A stretch of DNA of 64,000 nt from Candidatus Enterococcus myersii (lineage in GTDB: Bacteria; Bacillota; Bacilli; Lactobacillales; Enterococcaceae): positions 62,001-126,000 of the forward strand of contig NZ_JAFLVT010000006.1 in assembly GCF_017316025.1 (NCBI RefSeq), written 5' to 3'. Below, in pieces: positions 13,892-23,508 of the stretch. The notes under the pieces were generated by a model, which was not told where the DNA came from, searched no databases, and saw only the letters and a list, made by a program, of their open reading frames with translations. Each line of letters begins with the position of its first letter. The first letter of the stretch is position 1. Made by a program: the position numbers and the translations under genes.

Positions 13892-15841
13892 ATGAAAAAA
13901 TACCCTTTTCTAAAAGTGATGGTGCTAGTTTTCATTGTAGAATTCATCTGTTTGGTGTTTAATCCCAATTTATGGGTGAACCTGGTTCTTTTTGCTGCGA
14001 TAAATGTCTTTGTCTATTATGTTTATTATACGTTGCAAAATTTACAAGCTTTGACAGATGATCAACGAATTCGAAAATCGGCACAAATTGCTATTGATAA
14101 CTCTAAGTTTTTGTCTAGTGTTTCCCCTTCGATTATCTTTATTTATCAGCCAAAAACGTTTCGTTTGGATTGGATGAATCATCGGGCATTAGATTTGAAC
14201 GAACAAGTAGGGCAAGATTTGCTGTGGGATAAGACGTTGAAGCCGCTTTTAGTCGGTAGTAAAGACGAGGGTACTTTGCGAGTTTCTGATAAAAGTTTTG
14301 AATATATCATTGATCGGCAAAAAAATATTGTCTTTTTACTAGATAAAACGACAGAAGTCGCTGCGCAAAATTATCAAGCCAGTCAACAAACTGCAATTGG
14401 CATTATCTCAGTTGATAATTACGATGACGTTGTAGATAAAATGGATGCCAAAGAGACTTCGTACTTAAACTCGTTTGTGACGACCTTCATCTCCGATTGG
14501 TCAGATGAATACGGTATTTATTTGAAACGACTGAACGCGGAACGTTTTTATTTTGTGGCCCACGCCTCTGATATTAAGAAAATGGCACAAGAACAGTTTT
14601 CTTTATTGGATAAGATCCGGACAGCAGCCGAAGAGCAATCTATTCCTTTAACAATTAGTATGGGAATTAGTTATGGCGATCAAACCGGTGAAAAAATTGG
14701 GGAAGTTTCTCAAACTTGTTTAGATATTGCTTTGGTACGCGGGGGCGATCAAGTTGTAGTTAAAGAAGCCAACGATGAAGCGAAGCCGAAATTTTATGGC
14801 GGGAAGACTGCCAGCGTTACAAAGAGAACACGCGTTCGTTCGCGAGCAATGGGAACTGCGCTGAATAAAATTTTAGCTGCTGCTGAAGATATTTATATCA
14901 TGGGGCATCGTTATCCGGATATGGATGCGATTGGTTCAGCCTATGGTGTGGCGACCTTAGCCGATTTTCAAGGGAAAACCAGTTATGTGGTCATCAATGA
15001 AAATGAGTTGATTCCTGATGTGGAACGCTGTTTACAAGAGATCCATAAAGACGAAGAACTAGAAGGCCATTTAATCTCGGTTAAACAGGCTCTAGGACAG
15101 ATTAAGCAAAATAGCCTACTTGTGATGGTGGATTACCACAAACCGTCGCTATCGATCTCTCAGGAGCTTTATGAGAAATTTGACAAGGTAGTGATTATCG
15201 ATCATCATCGCCGGGGCGAAGAATTCCCGACACAACCCCTGTTGACCTATATTGAATCTTCCGCTTCTTCTGCTTCGGAATTAGTAGGAGAGTTAATTCA
15301 ATATCAAAGTAGCACCAAAAAACAAATGGATAAAATGACTGCGACGTTATTATTAGCCGGAATTTTTGTCGATACGAAGAATTTTTCTGTCCGTACCAGT
15401 TCTAGAACTTTTGACATTGCAAGTTATTTAAAATCAAAAGGAGCCAATGGTGAATTGGTGCAATACATCCTAAGTTCGGATTTAACTTCATTTTTAGAGA
15501 TTAGTGAATTGGTTTCAAAAAGTGAATTTATTGATCAAGATATTGTGGTGGCTTGCGCTAGTGAAGATAAGATTTACGATAGTGTAACGACTGCCAAAAC
15601 AGCCGATACCTTACTTTCTATGAATGATGTTCAGGCTTCTTTTGTAATCACGAAGCGCCAAGATGGATTAGTTGGTATTTCGGCGCGAAGTAATGGCAAA
15701 ATAAATGTCCAATCTATTATGGAAGATTTGGGCGGTGGCGGTCATTTTACCAATGCGGCCACACAAATCAAAGAGAAATCCCTTAACGAAGTGAAAACAA
15801 TGCTTTATAATGAGATACAACATAGTCTAAAACAAGAATAA
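13892..15841 (+). CDS. gdpP: Cyclic-di-AMP phosphodiesterase GdpP
   Basis: This 649-residue membrane enzyme hydrolyses c-di-AMP to pApA and controls cell-wall and osmotic balance. Two membrane helices lie in residues about 8-50, then a PAS-like domain, then a degenerate GGDEF domain (about 170-300). The DHH catalytic motifs follow (GHRYPDMDAIG at about 336, VDYHKPS, IIDHHRRG). The DHHA1 domain ends the protein with GGGGHFTNAA. The catalytic aspartates and histidines are intact. It sits directly before rplI, as in other Firmicutes. Confidence 0.96.
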   Translation: MKKYPFLKVMVLVFIVEFICLVFNPNLWVNLVLFAAINVFVYYVYYTLQNLQALTDDQRIRKSAQIAIDNSKFLSSVSPSIIFIYQPKTFRLDWMNHRALDLNEQVGQDLLWDKTLKPLLVGSKDEGTLRVSDKSFEYIIDRQKNIVFLLDKTTEVAAQNYQASQQTAIGIISVDNYDDVVDKMDAKETSYLNSFVTTFISDWSDEYGIYLKRLNAERFYFVAHASDIKKMAQEQFSLLDKIRTAAEEQSIPLTISMGISYGDQTGEKIGEVSQTCLDIALVRGGDQVVVKEANDEAKPKFYGGKTASVTKRTRVRSRAMGTALNKILAAAEDIYIMGHRYPDMDAIGSAYGVATLADFQGKTSYVVINENELIPDVERCLQEIHKDEELEGHLISVKQALGQIKQNSLLVMVDYHKPSLSISQELYEKFDKVVIIDHHRRGEEFPTQPLLTYIESSASSASELVGELIQYQSSTKKQMDKMTATLLLAGIFVDTKNFSVRTSSRTFDIASYLKSKGANGELVQYILSSDLTSFLEISELVSKSEFIDQDIVVACASEDKIYDSVTTAKTADTLLSMNDVQASFVITKRQDGLVGISARSNGKINVQSIMEDLGGGGHFTNAATQIKEKSLNEVKTMLYNEIQHSLKQE

Positions 15842-16026
15842 TTGCTGCTGTCTGAAATTGTTTTACAGTAACAGCAAGAAAAAAACAGTTTAAAACAGCG
15901 GGATTATAAAAATTTAGGACTTGATTTGACCTTTCACAAAATGCATAATGTCAGAAAATTTTTAGCCTGACTGGCAGATGTCTGTAAACAAGGTCGAATA
16001 AACAGCTTTACAAGGAGGAAATTAAC

Positions 16027-16479
16027 ATGAAAGTTATTTTTTTAGCTGATGTAAAAGGTAAAGGTAAAAAAGGCGAAATCAAAGAAGTACCCACTGGTTA
16101 CGCACAAAACTATTTAATTAAAAATAAATTGGCACAAGAAGCCAATAAAGGAAATGTCGCTGAATTAGCAGCCAAAAAGAAAGCGCAAGACAAGCACGAT
16201 GCTGAAATTTTGGCCGAAGCAAAAGCATTAAAAGAAACATTAGAAAAAGAAGAAACAGTGATTGAATTAAAAGCCAAAGCTGGCGAGGACGGCCGTCTAT
16301 TTGGGTCAATTCCTTCAAAACAAATCGCCACTGCTTTAGAAAAACAATACAATGTCAAAATTGACAAACGCAAAATCGAGTTGGAAAATCCAATTCGCTC
16401 CCTTGGCTTCACCAATGTGCCGGCTAAGTTGCATCCTGATGTCGTCGCAACGTTGAAAGTTCATGTTGGAGAAGAATAA
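16027..16479 (+). CDS. rplI: 50S ribosomal protein L9
   Basis: This 150-residue L9 has the usual N-terminal rRNA-binding domain ([30 protein letters not shown]), a long charged helix and a C-terminal domain ([10 protein letters not shown]). The Shine-Dalgarno AAGGAGG precedes it. In this genome it is separated from dnaB by about 13.7 kb, whereas the two are adjacent in many relatives. Confidence 0.97.
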   Translation: MKVIFLADVKGKGKKGEIKEVPTGYAQNYLIKNKLAQEANKGNVAELAAKKKAQDKHDAEILAEAKALKETLEKEETVIELKAKAGEDGRLFGSIPSKQIATALEKQYNVKIDKRKIELENPIRSLGFTNVPAKLHPDVVATLKVHVGEE

Positions 16480-16562
16480 ATTTTAACCAATAACGCTTTC
16501 TTGCAGTAGTAGATCTGTGGCAACAAGCCGAAATTACCGCGGAATTTAGAAATAAAACAGGC

Positions 16563-16617
16563 AAACAAACTTCCAACTGTAGATTAAAAATCGAATGTTT
16601 GGAAGTTTGTTTTTTTA
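16563..16617 (+). terminator. Terminator after rplI
   Basis: AACAAACTTCCAA pairs with TTGGAAGTTTGTT and a T-run follows. Confidence 0.88.
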
Positions 16618-16730
16618 TCAGGACTGATACGATTTGCTGATAAAATTAGGTTTCCAGCATGACGCACGAACTCTTTAAGCTTTCCTTCTCAGACCAAAGG
16701 CTGATTTTTATTCTTCGTAGCAGAAAATAA

Positions 16731-16761
16731 TTGCTCACCAATACTATGTCATGTATAGTAT
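16731..16761 (+). promoter_or_regulatory. Promoter with PadR-type operator
   Basis: The -35 is TTGCTC (16731-16736) and the -10 is TATAGT (16754-16759), with a 17-base spacer. The palindrome ATACTAT-N7-ATAGTAT (16741-16761) covers the -10, so a bound dimer would block transcription. Autorepression by the PadR protein encoded next is likely. Confidence 0.7.
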
Positions 16762-16794
16762 CATGTGTAAGGTAATAATAAAGGCGGTGATAAC

Positions 16795-17115
16795 TTGGAT
16801 AGTCAATTAAAAAGAGGCCTATTGGAATACTGTGTATTGGCGTTTTTATTGCAGCAAGATTCTTATGGCTATGAAATTGTTAAAAATATCTCGCCTATCA
16901 TTCACATCAGTGAGTCCACGTTGTATCCGATTTTGAAACGATTGGAAAAACAGCAGTTAGTTGAGACGTATAAAGAAGAATTTAACGGTCGATTACGAAA
17001 ATATTATCGTATCACAGCAAAAGGGCAGCAGAATTTGAAGATTTTTTATAAGGGTAAAAAACAAGTTGTCTCAATTTATGAGTACATTGGAAGGAGTTTG
17101 ACGCAAAATGGATAG
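16795..17115 (+). CDS. PadR-family transcriptional regulator
   Basis: This 106-residue winged-helix protein has the PadR pattern (LLEYCVLAFLLQQDSYGYEIVKNI, SESTLYPILKRLEKQQLVETY, GRLRKYYRITAKG). It starts at TTG with AAGGCGGTG upstream. It overlaps the DUF1700 gene by 8 bases. PadR-DUF1700 pairs in Firmicutes usually repress their own operon and are often linked to envelope stress. Confidence 0.88.
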   Translation: MDSQLKRGLLEYCVLAFLLQQDSYGYEIVKNISPIIHISESTLYPILKRLEKQQLVETYKEEFNGRLRKYYRITAKGQQNLKIFYKGKKQVVSIYEYIGRSLTQNG

Positions 17116-17713
17116 AAGACAGTTTTTAGCGAATTTGATGGCAGCGTTGCCGGCAGGCGTCGATCAATTAGAAGCCTCAGAATTTATTGATTATTATGAT
17201 GAAGTTATCCGAGATTTTATTGCAGATGGCTATACTGAAGCAGAAGCTGTTGCGATGGTAGGTGATTCGGCTGAAATCGTGGCACAATCTGAATTTTTCA
17301 AAGGAGATTTTTTGCGAAATACACCCCAAACTGCGGTGAAAAAAGTTGCACCTTGGGTAATTATTTTATTAATTCTCGGCTTTCCTTTGTGGGGCAGTTT
17401 AGCGCTAGCCGCGTTTTGTTTATTTATTAGTGCCTACATCATTTTATGGGTGCCGTTAATTATTACCGGCAGTTTCACCTTAGCTGGCATTATCGGAGGA
17501 CCCTTTGCAATGCTGACTTCTTTTTTTGCTTTTGGTGATGGTCTGGGAATTGGTTTGCTTCAATTTGGCAGTGGTGCATTGCTTTTAGGGTTAGGTTTAA
17601 TTTGTGGTGTGATTACTTGGAAAATTGGCGGTAGTCTTTTGAAGATCACCTTTAATTTGACCAAATTTATCATTGGCAAAATGAAAGGCCAGGTGACTGC
17701 TTATGGATTTTAA
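17108..17713 (+). CDS. DUF1700 (HAAS-domain) membrane protein
   Basis: This 201-residue protein has a soluble helical HAAS-type N-terminus (MDRRQFLANLMAALPAGVD, DYYDEVIRDFIADGYTEAEAVAMVGD) and then about four hydrophobic segments (from residue 78). It is translationally coupled to the PadR gene. The family is known to partner PadR regulators, possibly as a membrane sensor. The exact role is unknown. Confidence 0.82.
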   Translation: MDRRQFLANLMAALPAGVDQLEASEFIDYYDEVIRDFIADGYTEAEAVAMVGDSAEIVAQSEFFKGDFLRNTPQTAVKKVAPWVIILLILGFPLWGSLALAAFCLFISAYIILWVPLIITGSFTLAGIIGGPFAMLTSFFAFGDGLGIGLLQFGSGALLLGLGLICGVITWKIGGSLLKITFNLTKFIIGKMKGQVTAYGF

Positions 17714-17933
17714 ACGTATCGTAAAACTTGGCGTAGTTTGTATTGGCATAGGTTTTGTGTCTATTGCGGCAGCGTTTATCATATCCGGTGGCGATTTACA
17801 GGCGATTTCTGGTGGCCATCAAGATGCTTGGTACCGCGTAATTCGTTTTGATTCTGATGATTTTAGCGACACAAAACATGAAGATGAATGGGAAAAAGTA
17901 GAACACAAGTTAGACAATATGTTTGAAGACTAA
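17703..17933 (+). CDS. Small membrane-anchored protein of the PadR operon
   Basis: This 76-residue protein overlaps the DUF1700 gene by 11 bases. It has one hydrophobic segment (VKLGVVCIGIGFVSIAAAFII) and a short acidic tail. The position is normally taken by a longer DUF4097 adhesin-like protein, so this could be a truncated relative. I recognise no domain. Confidence 0.6.
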   Translation: MDFKRIVKLGVVCIGIGFVSIAAAFIISGGDLQAISGGHQDAWYRVIRFDSDDFSDTKHEDEWEKVEHKLDNMFED

Positions 17934-18052
17934 AACTGTTTCTCGGTTCAGTTTACTAAAATTAATTGCCTACAATGGGCTTTTCAAGGAGCGCATTTGG
18001 TAAAGTGGAGAATATAGGTCAACCATTTCTCTGAAATAAAAAAATAAGACTA

Positions 18053-18112
18053 AAAAACACCAATTTCTGTTTGACGCAACGTATTTTTTCGTCAGAAGAA
18101 GTTGGTTTTTTT
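18053..18112. terminator. Terminator-like hairpin between convergent genes
   Basis: CCAATTTCT pairs with AGAAGAAGTTGG (bulged) around a loop containing GACG/CGTC, with A-runs before and T-runs after. It can serve the PadR operon and the opposite-strand gene. Confidence 0.65.
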
Positions 18113-18181
18113 GTCTTTATATTGCAATCAGAAAAGCATCCTAAATCAGACTGTTTTTTTGTATCAGTAAACTTAGGAAAT

Positions 18182-18811
18182 TTAAAAATCAGTGGAAGAA
18201 TCAAGGGAAAGCCATAATGCTGGGCGCAAACCACCACTATTATCACCTGTTAGCGGGTGAATGGTGGTGCTACTGTAGTGATCTGTTTTATTACCCTGAA
18301 TTCCGACGTTGCCGTCACCGTGTATATAAATTGCCCGCTGCAAATCGCGCCCAGGAGTACGCAGCCACCACCACCAAATATGCTGATCATAAAAGGCGCG
18401 GCGTTGATCATTATTTGGATCTTTCTTTTGGAACCAATACCGCTGTTTCGGGCTTTTTTGCATAAGGTTTTTGCTGCTGTCACCAAAATAGTGGCAGACC
18501 ACTTCTTCTAAGCTTAGCAGGAAAATGTGATCGTAGGTCTTATTGCCGCCAGTAACGTTGTACCAGGGATTATCAGCTGTCAAAATTTCAGTAGTTAAAA
18601 TTTTTGCCCTATTTTGAGGTGCAAATGATTGGTAGAAGGTGTCGTTTAAATAGGCTCTTACTCCACTGGTTTCCCAAGTGACATCTCCTTTTTTGTGATG
18701 ATAGGGACGCTGCTGGATAATATCTTCTGTTATCAATAAGAGGCGCCGCTCCTCTTTTGCTAATATCCGCCAAGTAAAACGATCAAAAGTCAGTGTATCG
18801 CCAATTTCCAT
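18182..18811 (-). CDS. DUF6273-containing protein
   Basis: This 209-residue protein has the DUF6273 hallmarks: an N-terminal LTFDRFTWRILA segment, SGVRAYLNDTFY, and the C-terminal WWLRTPG ... GDGNVGIQG ... GGLRPALWLSL. The fold resembles the formylglycine-enzyme/C-type-lectin-like fold used in many surface or variable proteins. There is no signal peptide, so it should be cytoplasmic. A run of five tryptophans precedes LRTPG. It stands alone on the minus strand with GGAGAC before the ATG. The function is unknown. Confidence 0.75.
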   Translation of the reverse strand: MEIGDTLTFDRFTWRILAKEERRLLLITEDIIQQRPYHHKKGDVTWETSGVRAYLNDTFYQSFAPQNRAKILTTEILTADNPWYNVTGGNKTYDHIFLLSLEEVVCHYFGDSSKNLMQKSPKQRYWFQKKDPNNDQRRAFYDQHIWWWWLRTPGRDLQRAIYIHGDGNVGIQGNKTDHYSSTTIHPLTGDNSGGLRPALWLSLDSSTDF

Positions 18812-19121
18812 AGTCGTCTCCTTTTTAGTTAGGCCGTTAAGTCATTTTAATTCTGACTAAAAGATAGAAAAAAGGCCTACTTTTTATAATGATATTTTAA
18901 TTTTAGCATAAAAGCGTATCCGTTACAGTTGCCAGAACAACTCAGAAATAAAAAAGCTTAAAAATAAAAGATTATATCCGGTATAATAAGGACACGTTGC
19001 AAGTGGATCGCTATTTTTACTTTTTATAAAAGAAGCCATTGCAAAATTTATGCGTGTTTTTAGTTGTGGGACTAAAAATAGGTTAGAAAAAATGAATAAC
19101 TAAAATTGATGAGGTGTAAAA
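18812..19121. other. Divergent intergenic region
   Basis: This 310-base region separates two divergent genes. A clear -10 (TATAAT, 18983-18988) points toward the MutS-like gene, but its -35 is weak. I see nothing else. Confidence 0.4.
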
Positions 19122-20774
19122 ATGTCACAAGAAATGATTTTAGTCATAACGCTCGCAGTCTTTGTACCGGTGGTGTTAGTTGCGCTGAATTACCGGTCTA
19201 GGATGAAGTTAAAACAAAGTATCCGACAAAAATGGGGGACACAGCCATATCAAAGCCGGCTTGATCAAGAGGAAAGTTTGAAAGAAGCCTGGCTGGAAGA
19301 AAAGAAATATCATCACTATGAAGCAGAAGTCGATGATTTGACTTGGTATGATTTAGATATGGCTAGTATTTTTGCCTTGTTGAACAATACTTACTCCAGC
19401 GTAGGTTCAGAAGCTCTTTACAAGCGTTTGCGCAATTACAACTTTAACGATCAAAAACGCTATGAAGCCTTAATCAAATTTTTTGCTGAAAACTCAGCGA
19501 CAAGAGAAAAAGTGCAATATCTTTTTGCAAATTTAGGGAAACAAGACAATAATTTTTCCAAGCAATATCTGGCAGAAGGTGGTAAAAATAAATTACCAAA
19601 CACATGGCTATATGTTATTTTAGGATGTATACCAATTTTGGCGATTTTAGCGTTGCCATTGCAACCAGCTTTATTTTTAATTGTTATTTTATTAAGCTTC
19701 TTTTTAAATGTAATCCTCTATTTCACCCAAAAATTTCGTTTGGAAAGAGAACTGGCAATCATGCGTTATCTGGTGCAAACGCTGGTTTTGGCTAAAAAAT
19801 TAAGCAAAGTTGCAACCCCGTTACAAGCCGACATAAAAGAAAAAGTAAAACCCTTTAAAGGCATTGAAAAATTCGCTTTTTCTTTTCGCGTCAAAGGAAA
19901 TTCAGAAGCCGAAATTTTATTTGAACTGGTTAATATGATCTTTTTATTGCCGTTGATTTCTTATAATTATGTATTAGGAAAAATTGCGCGGTACAATAAA
20001 GCGGCCATCTCACTATGGGATAATTTAGGGGATTTAGAAGTTGCCTTAGCGATTTTGAATTTTCGGACGTATATGCCCTTAACGTGTCAGCCTGTGGTAA
20101 AAGAAGGTGGTGTCGTTGCACAAGCGATTTATCATCCTTTAATTCAACATGCCGTGGCTAATCCAGTCGACTGGCAAAAAAATACGCTCGTAACAGGCTC
20201 CAATGCTTCAGGAAAATCCACTTATGTCAAAAGTATCGCAATCAACTGCATTTTAGCGCAATCGATTAATACCGCAACTGCTGAATCCTTCACATTAGAA
20301 CCAGGGCATGTATTAAGTTCGATGGCTGTTGAAGATGATTTATTTGAAGGAGATAGCTATTTTGTGGCTGAGATCAAATCAATTAAACGTTTATTGGACA
20401 AAGTTGCAACCAACGAACGCTGTTATTGCTTTATTGATGAAATTTTAAAAGGTACCAATACGATCGAACGAATTGCTGCCTCCAGCAGTGTAGTAGAGTG
20501 GTTATCACAACAAGCTAGCTTGGCCTTTGTCGCAACTCACGACATCGAACTAACCGAAATTTTGAAAAACAGTTGTGACAATCTCCATTTTGAAGAACAA
20601 GTCACCGCTGAAAATGGTATCACATTTGACTATCGCTTGCGTCAAGGCGCAGCAAAATCCCGCAACGCCATCGCGTTACTTGGCGTTTTAGGCTACCCTG
20701 CTACATTAGTTGCAAATGCTAAAAAAGAAGCGGCTTATTTTGATCAGAAAAAAAGTTGGCAAGTGTTGGCGTAA
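19122..20774 (+). CDS. Membrane-anchored MutS-like ATPase
   Basis: This 550-residue protein has an N-terminal membrane helix (residues 4-22), a helical lever region, two hydrophobic segments near 165-205, and a C-terminal MutS ABC ATPase. Walker A is TGSNASGKST (about residue 358) and Walker B is CYCFIDEILKGT. VATHDIELTE forms the switch. The mismatch-recognition and connector domains of MutS are absent. Such MutS-related membrane proteins are common in Firmicutes and have no settled function. They are probably not mismatch-repair proteins. Confidence 0.85.
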   Translation: MSQEMILVITLAVFVPVVLVALNYRSRMKLKQSIRQKWGTQPYQSRLDQEESLKEAWLEEKKYHHYEAEVDDLTWYDLDMASIFALLNNTYSSVGSEALYKRLRNYNFNDQKRYEALIKFFAENSATREKVQYLFANLGKQDNNFSKQYLAEGGKNKLPNTWLYVILGCIPILAILALPLQPALFLIVILLSFFLNVILYFTQKFRLERELAIMRYLVQTLVLAKKLSKVATPLQADIKEKVKPFKGIEKFAFSFRVKGNSEAEILFELVNMIFLLPLISYNYVLGKIARYNKAAISLWDNLGDLEVALAILNFRTYMPLTCQPVVKEGGVVAQAIYHPLIQHAVANPVDWQKNTLVTGSNASGKSTYVKSIAINCILAQSINTATAESFTLEPGHVLSSMAVEDDLFEGDSYFVAEIKSIKRLLDKVATNERCYCFIDEILKGTNTIERIAASSSVVEWLSQQASLAFVATHDIELTEILKNSCDNLHFEEQVTAENGITFDYRLRQGAAKSRNAIALLGVLGYPATLVANAKKEAAYFDQKKSWQVLA

Positions 20775-20821
20775 GGGGGATAAAAAATCAAAATATGTTA
20801 TTGAATAATAATTTCTATAAA

Positions 20822-20871
20822 AATAAGAATTTTATAAAAACAATCTTGTTTTTGTAGAATTCTTATTTTTA
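20822..20871 (+). terminator. Terminator after MutS-like gene
   Basis: AATAAGAATTTTATAAAAACA is largely complementary to TGTTTTTGTAGAATTCTTATT, followed by a T-rich stretch. Confidence 0.8.
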
Positions 20872-20970
20872 TTATGTATATTCTTAAAGAACATATATAC
20901 AATAACGTTCTTTTGTTGTTCATAAAAATAGGATAGTAAAGAAAAATAACTAGCATTTATTTTTTATAAA

Positions 20971-21047
20971 TTGCAACAAGTTTTTGTAAACGCTATCACT
21001 TGTTGCAATATATTGTGATATTCAAAAAAAATTGGGCAATCTATAAT
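20971..21047 (+). promoter_or_regulatory. cre site and activator-type promoter of the PRD/PTS operon
   Basis: A cre site matching the CcpA consensus (TGTAAACGCTATCA, 20985-20998) lies inside a perfect inverted repeat TTGCAACAAG ... CTTGTTGCAA (20971-21008). Next come a conserved block and a weak -35 (TATTCA, 21019-21024), a 17-base spacer and a perfect TATAAT (21042-21047). The same block and spacing recur before the GatZ-like gene, so both promoters are probably switched on by the PRD regulator. Confidence 0.75.
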
Positions 21048-21106
21048 TCAGTTACAGGGATGGCAACGCTCACATATTTTTTGAGATTCAGAAAGGATTT
21101 GTCGTC

Positions 21107-23023
21107 ATGCTGAGTAGGAGACAAAAAGAATTAGTAGAAGTCATGCTTCAACAAGAACGATTTCAGACTGTTGATTTTTTCGCTAATAAGTTAGGCGTTT
21201 CAAAGCGTACAGTTCACTCAGAACTAAAAGCTATTGAACCTTATATTAGTAGCTCAGGAATGTTCTTAGAGAAAAAAAGAGGTGTTGGAATCGCTCTAAA
21301 AAATTTAAAGGAGGTTGGATTCGAACAAGATACAGACGATTTGTTTGATGAGTATTCATTAGTCACGCGAAGAATAGAAATTATGGAAATGCTCTTATTC
21401 GACCAAGAGATAACTAGTTTTAATCAATTATCTGATCAGTTTCTCGTTAGTAAAACTTCAATAAAGAATGATTTGACTCTGATAATGAAAATTTTACAGG
21501 TAGGAAATCATTTAAATTTGGTAAGTGATTTACAAGGAACTAGACTATCAGGAAGTGAAGAAGACTTCCAAAAAGGATTGTTGCAATTTAACCGCTATTT
21601 AATTAGTAATTTCGATATTTTTGATGATGGTTCTGTGCATGAAAATGTCAGACTGTTGGAACGTTACTATGGAGAAAATTTAGTTTCTGCATGTTCAAAT
21701 ATACTTTATACGTATGTGCGAGATAACGTGAATGCAATTTCTGATTATTATATACAGAACATTTTGAGTATTTTTATTATTTTAGTATATCGCTTAAAGA
21801 AAAATAAGCATTTTAATCAATCTAATATTCAAAAGAATCAAAAAAATAATCGCTTTTATAAAAAAAGTGCAGAATCATTGCTTAGTAAGGCAGCAAATCG
21901 ATTAAAAATACAATTTAATGATTCAGATGTCGAGTTTTTATCACAACATTTAATTTCGAACCGCTTTGAATCCTTACCAGATGAATCGGTTGATAGGGAA
22001 TTAGTAGATAAATTAATTAGTAAAGTATCTGAGTCTTTAAAGGTTCAATTATCAGATGATGTTCACTTAGAAGAACAACTTAGAAATCATATCCCACCTA
22101 TGTTGTATCGATTAAAATCTAACAATAAAACAGAGAATCCCTTTACTTCGCAAATAAAAAAAGAATTTTCACTCACATTTAATGTGATATGGGTAGTACT
22201 CAGTGAATATGAATCAGAAGTTGGTATTTCGTTTAATGAAGATGAAATTGCTTTTTTGACGATGTATTTTCAAGCTGCAATTGAAAGAGCAAAGTTGAAT
22301 AAAAGAATTTTGATTGTATGTCAGATGGGGATTGCTACTTCAGAATTATTGATAAACAGAATAAAAAGTATTCTCCCTTCGTTGGATAAACTAGAAGTTG
22401 CATCTGCAGGTGAATTAAGAAACTTAAATATAGAGTCATACGACCTGATCATATCTACGATAAAACTAGAATTGCAACATCATAATATTTTGTATGTTTC
22501 ACCTTTTTTAAATGAAGAAGATATGAATAAAATTTCAAAATATAGCCTCGGTATCAGCAAACAAAACACTACAAAAAATAACAAAAAAATACGGATGCTA
22601 AATAATTTTATTTATGATGATGAAATTTACTTTAACACAAATTTTTCTTCACGAGAGGAATTAATCGAATCAATAGGTAGTGATTTAGAAAAAAAAGGAT
22701 ATATTCAAACGGAATTTATTAAATCTGTTTTAAATCGGGAAAATCTAGGTGGAACAGATCTTCCAAGCGGAACAAGTGTGCCGCATGGAAACTCACTATA
22801 TGTCAATAAAACGGTTATAGCCATTATTAAAAATAAAAAGAAAATGAAATGGAATGAGTATTTTGTTGATGTAATTTTTCTAATTTGTATTGCTAGTGAA
22901 GATACAAAAAAAATCAGAGAAATATTATCTGATATATACCAGATTTTAGATAATCCAACAAAACTTACTTCAATAAGAAATATAAAAAATAAGCAATTAT
23001 TGCTAGACGTTATAAAGGAGTGA
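21107..23023 (+). CDS. PRD-containing PTS-regulated transcription activator (MtlR/LicR type)
   Basis: This 638-residue regulator has an N-terminal helix-turn-helix (QTVDFFANKLGVSKRTVHSELKAI) and a second one (ITSFNQLSDQFLVSKTSIKNDLTLI). Two PRD regions, a GatB-like EIIB domain (ILIVCQMGIATSELL, with the phospho-cysteine) and a C-terminal EIIA domain (GGTDLPSGTSVPHGNSL, with a histidine) follow. Proteins of this build activate the operon of a cognate PTS according to its phosphorylation state. It is the first gene of the PTS operon. The reading frame is noticeably A+T-richer than the core genes. Confidence 0.9.
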   Translation: MLSRRQKELVEVMLQQERFQTVDFFANKLGVSKRTVHSELKAIEPYISSSGMFLEKKRGVGIALKNLKEVGFEQDTDDLFDEYSLVTRRIEIMEMLLFDQEITSFNQLSDQFLVSKTSIKNDLTLIMKILQVGNHLNLVSDLQGTRLSGSEEDFQKGLLQFNRYLISNFDIFDDGSVHENVRLLERYYGENLVSACSNILYTYVRDNVNAISDYYIQNILSIFIILVYRLKKNKHFNQSNIQKNQKNNRFYKKSAESLLSKAANRLKIQFNDSDVEFLSQHLISNRFESLPDESVDRELVDKLISKVSESLKVQLSDDVHLEEQLRNHIPPMLYRLKSNNKTENPFTSQIKKEFSLTFNVIWVVLSEYESEVGISFNEDEIAFLTMYFQAAIERAKLNKRILIVCQMGIATSELLINRIKSILPSLDKLEVASAGELRNLNIESYDLIISTIKLELQHHNILYVSPFLNEEDMNKISKYSLGISKQNTTKNNKKIRMLNNFIYDDEIYFNTNFSSREELIESIGSDLEKKGYIQTEFIKSVLNRENLGGTDLPSGTSVPHGNSLYVNKTVIAIIKNKKKMKWNEYFVDVIFLICIASEDTKKIREILSDIYQILDNPTKLTSIRNIKNKQLLLDVIKE

Positions 23024-23028
23024 AGAAT

Positions 23029-23496
23029 ATGCAAGGTGTTGAAAAGCGAGATGTATTATCAAAAGATTTAATTTTTATTAATCAAAATGAAATGGACCAA
23101 ATGCAAGTTATTCAACATATTATTCAAAATGCAGCACAAACAGGGTATGTCACGAATATTGCGGAAGTAATCTCAGCCGTTAAAAATCGAGAAGAGCAAG
23201 TTTCAACAGCAATTGGCTATCAGATTGCCATGCCGCATGGAAAAACTAAGGCTGTCCAACACCCTTTTATTGCTTTCTTAAGAACAAATGAATTATTTCA
23301 ATGGTCTGAAAAAAGTGATGAAAAAGTGAATTTAATTTTTTTAATTGGTGTACCAGAAGAAAGTGAAGGAAAACTTCATTTAAAATTCATTTCACAGCTA
23401 AGTAAAAAGTTACTAGATGAAGAATTTCGGAAAAACCTTTTGGAAATGAACGATACAGAATTGATATATAACCAATTAAGTTCAATTGAACTATAA
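23029..23496 (+). CDS. PTS fructose/mannitol-type EIIA
   Basis: This 155-residue EIIA protein has the PTS_EIIA type 2 pattern. The active histidine is in IAMPHGKTKAV. I set the start at ATG 23029 because AAGGAG ends eight bases before it. A GTG at 23020 would overlap this site. It receives phosphate from HPr and passes it to the separate EIIB encoded next. Confidence 0.9.
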   Translation: MQGVEKRDVLSKDLIFINQNEMDQMQVIQHIIQNAAQTGYVTNIAEVISAVKNREEQVSTAIGYQIAMPHGKTKAVQHPFIAFLRTNELFQWSEKSDEKVNLIFLIGVPEESEGKLHLKFISQLSKKLLDEEFRKNLLEMNDTELIYNQLSSIEL

Positions 23497-23508
23497 GGAG
23501 GAATTATT

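Noticed and set aside
18217-18511. Several + strand open frames
   Set aside because: They are shadows of the minus-strand DUF6273 gene, whose motifs are clear.
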